Shown here: in pieces, positions 1 through 5,160 of the stretch
Numbering within the stretch: the stretch's first letter is position 1
Layout: each line of letters opens with the position of its first letter
DNA from: Chitinophagaceae bacterium
GTDB taxonomy: Bacteria; Bacteroidota; Bacteroidia; Chitinophagales; Chitinophagaceae
Direction: 5' to 3'
DNA: 5,160 nucleotides
Assembly (NCBI GenBank): GCA_003151295.1
Contig: PLXD01000179.1
Coordinates: 1 to 5,160 of the forward strand
Made by a program: the position numbers and the translations under genes
The notes under the pieces: model-generated
What the model was told of the DNA's origin: nothing
The model's database searches: none
The model's input: only the letters and a program-made list of their open reading frames with translations

Positions 1-2
1 CT

Positions 3-38
3 ATCTACTGTGTGCTGAAGTATAACCTGTTTGCCTGA
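3..38 (+). CDS. 3' end of an upstream gene, probably a GT2 (Dpm1-like) glycosyltransferase
   Basis: Only the last 11 codons are in the window, reading IYCVLKYNLFA before a TGA at 36-38. The other two forward frames close earlier, and this frame's stop overlaps the next ATG in a TGATG junction, the typical arrangement of translationally coupled genes. The tail, an aromatic residue followed by LKYNLFA, resembles the end of bacterial polyprenyl-phosphate glycosyltransferases of family GT2, which often finish with an A-I-x-x-L-x-K-Y-R-F type segment; this is recalled, not searched. The neighbours fit, since methyltransferases like the next gene often sit beside or are fused to such a GT2 domain. 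The existence of a coding end here is fairly sure; the family is a guess from very few residues. Confidence 0.5.
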   Translation: MYCVLKYNLFA

Positions 39-778
39 TGGATCCTGAAATCGCCGGTTTACCCGGCACGGACCCCGCGGGCCTTGGGACCCTTGAATTA
101 TTTGCGCATGCACCCCTCTTTAACCGCTGGCTCTTTGAGACCATACAACCCTATTGCAAGGGGAGCCTGTTGGAAATAGGGAGCGGGATCGGTAATATCT
201 CGGCCTTCCTGTGGAAAGGGGGGATCCCGGTGACCCTTAGCGATCTGCGGGAGGAGTATTGCGACACCCTGCGTAAACGATTTAGCGGCCAGCCTGGCCT
301 GGAAGGAGTCTGCAGGGTCGACCTGGCCATGGAAAATTTTGAAGAGCACTATCCGAAACTGTTGCATCGTTTCGACTCCATTGTCGCCCTGAATGTCGTA
401 GAGCATATACGGGAAGATTCGCTGGCTATCGCGAATTGCAAAAAAATGCTAAAACCCGGCGGACAGCTTATCATCCTGGTGCCCGCCTACCGTTTTCTCT
501 TCAATGCTTTTGACAGAACGCTCGGACATTTCAGGCGATACAATAAAACAAGCCTGCAAAAGTTATTAGAAACCGGGGAACTGGCTGTGATTCATACGCA
601 ATATTTCAATTTCGCGGGAATAGCGGGTTGGTGGATGAGTGGTTCCGTGTTGAAAAAGAAAACCATACCGCGGCTCCAACTCAGCCTATTTAATACATTG
701 GTTCCCATTATGCGCCTGGCCGATACCCTTACCGGGCGCAGGGTGGGCCTCTCGGTGATTGCCATTGCAAAGAATTGA
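38..778 (+). CDS. class I SAM-dependent methyltransferase, glycan/lipid-locus type
   Basis: This 246-residue cytoplasmic enzyme is predicted to transfer a methyl group from S-adenosylmethionine; the acceptor is unknown. The Rossmann-fold motifs are in order: SAM-binding LLEIGSGIGN at 44-53, the acidic end of strand 2 at D69 (TLSDLREEY), D95 in RVDLAMENF, FDSIVALNVVEHI at 112-124, and the post-motif LKPGGQLIILVPA at 138-150. The segment LGHFRRYNK at 162-170 and the ending GLSVIAIAKN are features I associate with methyltransferases encoded beside, or fused to, GT2 polyprenyl-phosphate glycosyltransferases. The length suits a complete single-domain enzyme. The ATG at 38 overlaps the upstream stop (TGATG), which supports this start and suggests translational coupling. 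The membrane glycosyltransferase-like gene follows after 16 nt. A lipid-linked sugar or related glycan intermediate is the likely acceptor, by inference from context only. Confidence 0.9.
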   Translation: MDPEIAGLPGTDPAGLGTLELFAHAPLFNRWLFETIQPYCKGSLLEIGSGIGNISAFLWKGGIPVTLSDLREEYCDTLRKRFSGQPGLEGVCRVDLAMENFEEHYPKLLHRFDSIVALNVVEHIREDSLAIANCKKMLKPGGQLIILVPAYRFLFNAFDRTLGHFRRYNKTSLQKLLETGELAVIHTQYFNFAGIAGWWMSGSVLKKKTIPRLQLSLFNTLVPIMRLADTLTGRRVGLSVIAIAKN

Positions 779-794
779 TCCTAAAATTTATAGT

Positions 795-2072
795 ATGCTA
801 CCACTAACCGGCCGTTCTGAAAACACCCGTTTTACGGCATTTTTTAAGTTGGCTACCTATGTGCTGACAGCGTTCTATTTCGTGAACTGCCTGACTCACC
901 TGCAGCTTCATTATGATACCCTCCGGTATTATGCTATTAAAGATTGCTGGGAATATGGCTGCCCGCCCGATTCCGATTCCGCCCATGACTACCTTCCCTA
1001 CGGGTATACCGGTTTGCTGCTGCTTCTCTCCAAACTGCATATACTCCGGTCCTTCTCGATCGTTTTTATCAATGCCCTCTACCTCCTGGGCGGCCTGTAT
1101 TTCACCCGGAAAATGTTCGGAACTGCGATCCGTCCCTTTGTCTTTTTTGTCGTCGTCATGCTGAACTGGGCGGTCATCAAATTTTATGCATACCCCCTCT
1201 CCGAACTGCAATACCTGTTTTTTTCGATAGGCAGCCTGTATTTCTATTTTCAGTATACAAAAAACAAAAGGCCTCTGCCCCTGGTGCTGGCCTTTGTATT
1301 TGCGGGTCTGGCCTTTCTTACCCGAACCATCGGTATTGCGCTGGTGCCCGCCCTGCTGTTGTCATTGATCTGGGAATACAGAAAGGAACTGACCCGGATC
1401 GTCCGTAATAACAAGATCCTTGTGGTCATTGCCGGGTTGGTCGTGATCGGGGTGGTGGTCTTTTCAAAACAGCTTGGGTTGGATCATTATACCGGCGTGA
1501 TGTCCAAGCAGAAACAAGGCGGAGTGAACTTCGCCCAGATCCTGGAATGGAGGTTCAAGGAATGGGCTGAATTGTTTTTCAACGTGCCCTCCAATAAAGT
1601 GCTAAACTATCTTCCCGCCAAAGCCGGAACGGAGTTCTTTGTCCTGGCGGGCATCTTATTTTTTGCCTGGTTTGTTTATCTTTTTATATCCCGCAAGACT
1701 TCCATTCCTGTCATCGTCCGGATATACCTTCTATTTTACGGTGTCATCATGTTCAGCTGGCCTTTTTATGACCCCCGTTTCTGGGTCCCCGTGATACCCC
1801 TGCTTTCAGCGATCCTCTTACAAACGCCGGTAGACAAGAGCAAGGCGATAAAAGGCTTCGGCAGTCTGTACCTCGGAGTTTATATGTTATTGGGAGTAGC
1901 GGCCTTGTCCTTTGCCACCTACCTGTGTTTTAATAAGAAAGAGTTTGCCCGCCACCATGCCAATGGCGTCTACCGGAATGAATATGAGACCCATTTTTTC
2001 GGCAAACCGCTCAGCGATACGGCAACCCAGGTCAACCCTTTTGATTTGCACGTATTGGATCGATACGATTGA
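795..2072 (+). CDS. multi-pass membrane protein, GT-C glycosyltransferase-like
   Basis: This 425-residue integral membrane protein has about 10-12 hydrophobic segments, for example near residues 15-34, 86-103, 134-152, 162-194, 207-223, 278-298, 303-321 and 356-377. GT-C enzymes take sugar from a polyprenyl-phosphate donor and act on the outer face of the cytoplasmic membrane. Their hallmarks seen here are an acidic first loop after helix 1 (HYDTLRYY, D41 a possible catalytic Asp), then HDYLPYGYTGLL at 65-76, the FLTRTIGIAL segment at 174-183 resembling the LTRPxG motif, and YDPRFWVPVIPLL at 325-337 resembling the DxRxxxPxxP segment. A polar tail of about 45 residues closes the protein. I chose the ATG at 795, 16 nt after the methyltransferase stop; the frame is open upstream with a TTG at 759, but that would overlap the methyltransferase gene. 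Donor and acceptor cannot be read from the sequence. A non-catalytic membrane protein or flippase is a less likely alternative. Confidence 0.8.
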   Translation: MLPLTGRSENTRFTAFFKLATYVLTAFYFVNCLTHLQLHYDTLRYYAIKDCWEYGCPPDSDSAHDYLPYGYTGLLLLLSKLHILRSFSIVFINALYLLGGLYFTRKMFGTAIRPFVFFVVVMLNWAVIKFYAYPLSELQYLFFSIGSLYFYFQYTKNKRPLPLVLAFVFAGLAFLTRTIGIALVPALLLSLIWEYRKELTRIVRNNKILVVIAGLVVIGVVVFSKQLGLDHYTGVMSKQKQGGVNFAQILEWRFKEWAELFFNVPSNKVLNYLPAKAGTEFFVLAGILFFAWFVYLFISRKTSIPVIVRIYLLFYGVIMFSWPFYDPRFWVPVIPLLSAILLQTPVDKSKAIKGFGSLYLGVYMLLGVAALSFATYLCFNKKEFARHHANGVYRNEYETHFFGKPLSDTATQVNPFDLHVLDRYD

Positions 2073-2096
2073 TTAATTTTACTTGCTATTATACAC

Positions 2097-3353
2097 ATGC
2101 AGTTATCTCATTTGGCCGAAACGCTGATCGGCTCTGAAATTGTTAAGCTAGGCGGGGATATCCGTGAAATGATCCGCCAGGGAGAGAAGATCTATAATTT
2201 TACCGTAGGCGATTTTGACCCCCGCATCTTTCCGATCCCCCGGGCGCTGGAAGACGCGATCGTGGAATCCTACCGGTCGCATTTTACCAACTACCCAGCT
2301 GCTGAAGGCAACCTGGACCTCCGGGAATCCATTGCAGCTTTTCTGAAAGACCGGGAAGGGCTGGACTATTCTCCGGCTGAGATCCTGGTGGCAGGAGGCG
2401 GCAGGCCGCTTATCTATTCCCTATTCAGGATCCTTGCCGATCCGGGAGATAAGATCATTTACGCAGTCCCGTCCTGGAATAACAACCATTATACTCATTT
2501 CGTGGAAGGGCAACATATCGTAGTCGAAGCCAGCCCTGAAAATAATTTCATGCCCGAGGCTTCCGCCATCGAGCCGCATATTAAGGGGGCTACGCTGATT
2601 TGTCTTTGTTCACCCCAGAATCCCACGGGAACGACCATTACCGAAAAAGACCTGGCCGCTATCTGTGATAGCATCCTGGCAGAAAATGCACGAAGGGGGC
2701 CTGCAGAGAAGAAATTATACCTGATGTACGATCAGATGTATTGGCACCTTACCTATGGAGATATCAAGCACTATAACCCGGTATCTTTAAGACCGGCCAT
2801 GCGTGAATACACGATTTTCATAGACGCTATCAGCAAGGTTTTTGCGGCTACAGGTGTTCGGGTCGGGTGGTCATTCGGACCGCCTGCCGTCATCGATAAG
2901 ATGAAGGCCATTATGACCCATATCGGTTCCTGGGCTCCGATGGCAGAGCAAAAGGCTACGGCGAAGTTCTTGTTGCAGAAAGAGGACATCGACAACTATC
3001 TCCGGGATTTCCGGTCGGCTATTGCAGAGCGGCTGAACAGGATACATGCCGGATTCATGAGCCTGAAAAAGGACGGTTTTCCCGTAGACTCTATTGCACC
3101 GCAGGCGGCCATTTATCTTACGATTAAGATCGACCTGGCGGGTAAAAGAACTCCGGGAGGAAAAATAATTGCCGATCAGGCAGCGGTTACGGACTATATA
3201 CTCAATGAGGCGAAATTGGCGGTCGTTCCCTTTTCGGCATTCGGTGCCGGTAAGAACTCCCCCTGGTACAGGCTCAGCGTAGGCACCTGCAAACTGGAAG
3301 ATATTGATGAAATGTTTGGGAAATTAAGAGAAGCGATGGAAAAACTGAGTTAG
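2097..3353 (+). CDS. PLP-dependent aminotransferase, class I/II (fold type I, AspB-like)
   Basis: This 418-residue cytoplasmic enzyme is predicted to move an amino group between an amino acid and a 2-oxo acid using pyridoxal phosphate. Fold-type I landmarks are all present: VGDFDP at 37-42 near the substrate site, GGGRPLIYSLF at 100-110 for phosphate binding, W127 stacking on the cofactor, SPQNPTGTT at 172-180 with N175, YDQMY at 211-215 with D212 and Y215, the Schiff-base lysine K247 in AISKVFAATGVRVGW with R255, and R392 in WYRLSVG for the substrate carboxylate. Length is close to the usual 390-420, so the gene appears intact. It starts 24 nt after the membrane protein on the same strand, so co-transcription is plausible. 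Its stop overlaps that of the convergent small gene by 4 nt. Substrate specificity (aspartate, aromatic or other) cannot be fixed from sequence. No sugar-aminotransferase (DegT/DnrJ) features were seen, so a direct role in glycan synthesis is unproven. Confidence 0.93.
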   Translation: MQLSHLAETLIGSEIVKLGGDIREMIRQGEKIYNFTVGDFDPRIFPIPRALEDAIVESYRSHFTNYPAAEGNLDLRESIAAFLKDREGLDYSPAEILVAGGGRPLIYSLFRILADPGDKIIYAVPSWNNNHYTHFVEGQHIVVEASPENNFMPEASAIEPHIKGATLICLCSPQNPTGTTITEKDLAAICDSILAENARRGPAEKKLYLMYDQMYWHLTYGDIKHYNPVSLRPAMREYTIFIDAISKVFAATGVRVGWSFGPPAVIDKMKAIMTHIGSWAPMAEQKATAKFLLQKEDIDNYLRDFRSAIAERLNRIHAGFMSLKKDGFPVDSIAPQAAIYLTIKIDLAGKRTPGGKIIADQAAVTDYILNEAKLAVVPFSAFGAGKNSPWYRLSVGTCKLEDIDEMFGKLREAMEKLS

Positions 3354-3598
3354 TTCTTATTACAAATAAACTGGAAGGCTTTTAAGTCTTTTTGGCGGAT
3401 GATCTTTTGCATCGGTTCCAACCTGTCGATGACCTTGTGCCTGTTGAGATCAAATACTTCATGAGCAACGCAAAAACTTTCAATGGTTTCATAGTGAAAC
3501 AACAGATCGTTCAACTGTTCAAGCTCCTGCTCCATCAACCGGTCATTCATATACTCATCTTTCACAAGTACAAGCAAATCCCTGTTACAAGCTACCAT
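3350..3598 (-). CDS. small helical protein of unknown function (82 aa)
   Basis: I do not recognise this protein. It is charged and predicted mainly helical: residues about 17-40 (MNDRLMEQELEQLNDLLF) form an acidic amphipathic helix with leucines at heptad-like spacing, and residues about 50-76 form a second, more basic helix (DRLEPMQKIIRQKDLKAF). There is no signal peptide or membrane segment, so it is probably cytoplasmic. It begins 11 nt after the stop of the minus-strand lipoprotein gene, suggesting one two-gene transcript. Its TAA shares 4 nt with the aminotransferase end, a tail-to-tail overlap. The overlapping plus-strand frame at 3392-3613 would need a TTG start and lacks such context, so I prefer the minus strand. 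An internal Met at residue 17 is an alternative start. It could be a regulatory or structural small protein; no function is claimed. Confidence 0.6.
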   Translation of the reverse strand: MVACNRDLLVLVKDEYMNDRLMEQELEQLNDLLFHYETIESFCVAHEVFDLNRHKVIDRLEPMQKIIRQKDLKAFQFICNKN

Positions 3599-3609
3599 TC
3601 AATTAGATT

Positions 3610-3750
3610 TTAATAGCCACTCATTCCTTTATTTACACCGCAGCCGCAGTGCTTGCTGGATCCCCCGATACCTCGGCCGGAGCTACAACTTACCATTGCA
3701 ATGCTAACAAATAATAATAATACAATCAATACTAATCTGGGCGTTTTCAT
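3610..3750 (-). CDS. very small lipoprotein with Cys/Gly-rich tail (46 aa)
   Basis: Reading the reverse strand from the ATG at 3750 gives a 46-residue frame ending in TAA. It starts MKTPR, followed by a hydrophobic run at residues 6-20 (LVLIVLLLFVSIAMV), then S21-C22, a lipobox-like MVSC; Met at the -3 position is unusual but tolerable. This predicts a lipid-anchored envelope protein with a mature part of only 25 residues: a Gly/Ser-rich spacer (SSGRGIGGSSK) and a tail HCGCGVNKGMSGY with two cysteines. Similar tiny lipoproteins ending in a Cys/Gly motif and GY occur in Bacteroidota as I recall them; I cannot search this. Acidic residues after the lipid-bearing Cys, which often mark surface export in this phylum, are absent, so it may stay in the periplasm. 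It lies 11 nt before the 82-residue gene. Its size makes it easy for annotation to miss. Function is unknown. Confidence 0.68.
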   Translation of the reverse strand: MKTPRLVLIVLLLFVSIAMVSCSSGRGIGGSSKHCGCGVNKGMSGY

Positions 3751-3757
3751 ACATTTG
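3750..3757 (+). promoter_or_regulatory. candidate Bacteroidota -7 promoter element
   Basis: TACATTTG matches the Bacteroidota -7 consensus TAnnTTTG exactly and points toward the glycosyltransferase gene, which would give a 5' leader of roughly 35-45 nt before the TTG at 3803. It touches the start codon of the divergent lipoprotein gene. No TTG lies at the expected -33 distance (the region around 3725-3731 reads atcaata), so the promoter is only half supported. A perfect match to six fixed bases can arise by chance. Confidence 0.33.
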
Positions 3758-3773
3758 ATCTTACTAATCTAAA

Positions 3774-3793
3774 CTATTTTATAAAGAAAATAG
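3774..3793. repeat. 7-bp inverted repeat in the divergent spacer
   Basis: CTATTTT at 3774-3780 and AAAATAG at 3787-3793 are perfect reverse complements around a 6-nt spacer. The repeat sits between the divergent lipoprotein and glycosyltransferase genes and downstream of the candidate -7 element, so it could be an operator or a weak hairpin in the glycosyltransferase leader. The stem is nearly all A/T, so the RNA hairpin would be weak. No U-run follows in a way that suggests termination. In this AT-rich spacer it may be chance. Confidence 0.3.
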
Positions 3794-3802
3794 TATTTCT
3801 TA

Positions 3803-5020
3803 TTGGCAACTATTTCAAATCTTAACAATTCAGGCGAAAAGAGGATCCGGGTGTTGGTTGCTCCCCTCGATTGGGGTCTGGGGCATGCAACTCGCTGTAT
3901 TCCAATAATTAAGCAACTAATCGCTCTTAATTGTGAGGTTCTTATTGCCTCCTCGGGAGGCCAGAAAGCCCTCCTGGAGCAGGAATTTCCGGCCCTTCGC
4001 TCCCTGGAACTGCCGGGATATGGGCTAAAATATGGGGAAAAGCGGTGGTCGACCTCCCTGAAAATATTTTTGCAAATCCCCAAGATATTGACTGCGATCA
4101 AGCGGGAAAACTGCTGGTTACAGGCATTTTTAGTCCGGGAGCGGCTGGATATGCTTATTTCCGATAACCGGTATGGGTTGCATTCGGAAGGGCTTTTCTC
4201 GATTTTTATTACGCACCAGTTATGTATACAGACCCCTTGGGGGCAGACCATTTTTGGGAAGATCGCAGAAAAAAAACTGCAGAAGATCCATTACCGGTAT
4301 ATCGATCGTTTTTCCCGCTGCTGGGTGCCGGATCTTGAAACCGCCCCGACGCTGGCAGGACGACTGGCTCATCCGGAACTATTTCCGTCTATAGCTACAC
4401 GATATATAGGTATCTTATCGAGGTTCCGGAGTGAGGGGAAAGCGGCTTCCGGCGAAGGAAAAGAGCAAGGGAGAGATCAAGGGAAAATCGAAGAGAAAGC
4501 CGAAAGGAAAACGGGTATCGATATCCTGTTCCTGCTATCCGGCCCGGAGCCACAGCGAACGCTGTTGGAGAAACGGGTGGTCCGGGAATTAAGATCCTAT
4601 ACAGGGAAAGCGGTGATCGTAAGAGGACTGCCCGGTAATGGAGGAGCCGACCTCGCTGATAGTGCAGGCACCCCCTTCTATTCGCATCTTCCTGCGGCGG
4701 AGCTCAAAAAGCTAATCGACCGTTCAGGATTGGTCATCAGCCGGGCAGGGTACAGTACGATCATGGACCTGGCTGCACTCGGCAAAAGAGCGGTACTCAT
4801 TCCCACTCCCGGTCAGAGCGAGCAGGAATATCTCGGTGATCGTCTCGCGGGCATGCACCTATTCATGTGCATCAGACAAAATGATTTTTCCCTGCCCGAC
4901 GTGCTGGCCGCTGCCGGCCGCTTTCCATTTGCCGGATGGGAGACTGGGGGTGAGGGCCTGTTGCAGGAGGAAATACTAGGTATTCTCGAAACTGTCTTCC
5001 CGATAGGACCGCCTAGCTAA
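3803..5020 (+). CDS. GT-B glycosyltransferase, MurG/GT28-like
   Basis: This 405-residue protein is predicted to transfer a sugar from a nucleotide-sugar donor on the cytoplasmic face of the membrane. The N-terminal domain opens with VLVAPLDWGLGHATRCIPII (17-36), equivalent to the Gly-rich loop of MurG-type enzymes, followed by ISDNRYGLHS near 119-128. The C-terminal domain has LLSGPEPQRT at 244-253, HLPAAELKKLIDRSGLVISRAG ending near 316, and GYSTIMDLAALGKRAVLIPTPGQSEQEYLGDRLA at 316-349, which match the donor-binding part of family GT28. Residues 211-237 form a highly charged linker (EGK, EQGRDQGK, EEKAERK) between the domains. No ATG is available between the in-frame stop at 3791 and the conserved start region. 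TTG at 3803 is the longest choice; GTG at 3851 has AAAAGAGG six bases upstream and begins directly at the conserved core, making a 389-residue protein. Acceptor and sugar are unknown. The gene stands alone, divergent from the small lipoprotein gene. Confidence 0.86.
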   Translation: MATISNLNNSGEKRIRVLVAPLDWGLGHATRCIPIIKQLIALNCEVLIASSGGQKALLEQEFPALRSLELPGYGLKYGEKRWSTSLKIFLQIPKILTAIKRENCWLQAFLVRERLDMLISDNRYGLHSEGLFSIFITHQLCIQTPWGQTIFGKIAEKKLQKIHYRYIDRFSRCWVPDLETAPTLAGRLAHPELFPSIATRYIGILSRFRSEGKAASGEGKEQGRDQGKIEEKAERKTGIDILFLLSGPEPQRTLLEKRVVRELRSYTGKAVIVRGLPGNGGADLADSAGTPFYSHLPAAELKKLIDRSGLVISRAGYSTIMDLAALGKRAVLIPTPGQSEQEYLGDRLAGMHLFMCIRQNDFSLPDVLAAAGRFPFAGWETGGEGLLQEEILGILETVFPIGPPS

Positions 5021-5031
5021 TGTGCTGAGAG

Positions 5032-5160
5032 CTAACCGGGTAAGGATTTCGGGGTATCGAAAAAAAGAAATTCTTTCACGGCAGATGCAAAACCGGTCCA
5101 GGAAGGGGCAGCACAACCCACGGCGAAAACACCGCAGGTCGGCATGTTATCCAGTTGGAC
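5032..5160 (-). CDS. possible C-terminal end of a convergent gene (partial)
   Basis: On the reverse strand a frame stays open from the window edge for 42 codons and ends at a TAG at 5034-5032. Its translation contains NMPTCGVFAVGCAAPSW and ends AVKEFLFFDTPKSLPG, a credible but unrecognised protein end. A plus-strand frame is also open across 5036-5160 but has no suitable start near its beginning, which favours the minus strand. Forty-two open codons can occur by chance, so this is a weak call. If real, the gene runs tail-to-tail with the glycosyltransferase with 11 nt between stops. Confidence 0.33.
   Translation of the reverse strand, partial: VQLDNMPTCGVFAVGCAAPSWTGFASAVKEFLFFDTPKSLPG

Noticed and set aside
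2055..2081. Possible promoter before the aminotransferase: TTG at 2055-2057 and TAATTTTA at 2074-2081
   Set aside because: The -7 box has a mismatch at the last base and the spacing of 16 nt is shorter than usual; the 24-nt gap is better read as intra-operon.
3376..3396. Palindrome-like AGGCTTTTAAGTCT followed by T residues, resembling a terminator
   Set aside because: The stem has a G-T pair and almost no loop, and it lies inside the small minus-strand gene.
3392..3613. Plus-strand 73-residue frame in the middle block
   Set aside because: It needs a TTG start and lies opposite the better supported minus-strand 82-residue gene; judged a shadow.
3709..3723. Short AAT tandem run
   Set aside because: It encodes the Leu-rich signal segment of the small lipoprotein and needs no other explanation.
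3769..4251. Minus-strand 160-residue frame opposite the glycosyltransferase
   Set aside because: The plus strand carries clear conserved glycosyltransferase motifs; the minus translation shows no domain-like pattern.
5079..5095. AAAGAAATTCTTT, a possible hairpin with a U-run on the minus strand
   Set aside because: The stem is about 5 bp with a 3-nt loop and is all A/T except one pair, too weak to call a terminator.

Overview
The window looks like chromosomal DNA from a Bacteroidota bacterium, possibly of the Chitinophagaceae type. This is inference from several weak signs. Coding DNA is near half GC by eye while the one real intergenic stretch is AT-rich, no gene has a convincing Shine-Dalgarno site before its chosen start, a TAnnTTTG promoter element is present, and there is a very small Cys/Gly-rich lipoprotein. 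The glycosyltransferase at the right also has an N-terminal signature (LDWGLGHATRCIP) that I associate with this phylum. No tRNA, rRNA, CRISPR array, insertion sequence or phage gene is visible.

Left block (1-3353, all +): the last codons of an upstream gene, whose tail resembles polyprenyl-phosphate glycosyltransferases of family GT2, overlap at TGATG the start of a class I SAM methyltransferase. After 16 nt comes a multi-pass membrane protein with GT-C glycosyltransferase hallmarks, and after another 24 nt a PLP-dependent class I/II aminotransferase. The first three make a plausible module: a GT2 enzyme charges a lipid carrier with a sugar, the membrane GT-C-like protein uses that lipid-linked sugar outside the membrane, and the methyltransferase modifies a lipid-linked or glycan intermediate. 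The aminotransferase may only be a co-transcribed metabolic gene.

Middle block (3350-3802): two small minus-strand genes, 11 nt apart. The upstream one is a 46-residue lipoprotein. The downstream one encodes an 82-residue helical protein of unknown function, and its stop codon overlaps that of the convergent aminotransferase. The AT-rich divergent spacer (3751-3802) holds a 7-bp inverted repeat and, at its left edge, a perfect TAnnTTTG element facing right.

Right block (3803-5020, +): a MurG/GT28-like GT-B glycosyltransferase with no ATG start available (TTG or GTG) and a charged low-complexity linker between its two domains. The final 140 nt hold no complete gene; an open minus-strand frame may be the C-terminus of a convergent gene.

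I found no clear new system. The best leads are the overlooked small lipoprotein/helical protein pair and the split GT2-methyltransferase-GT-C module.
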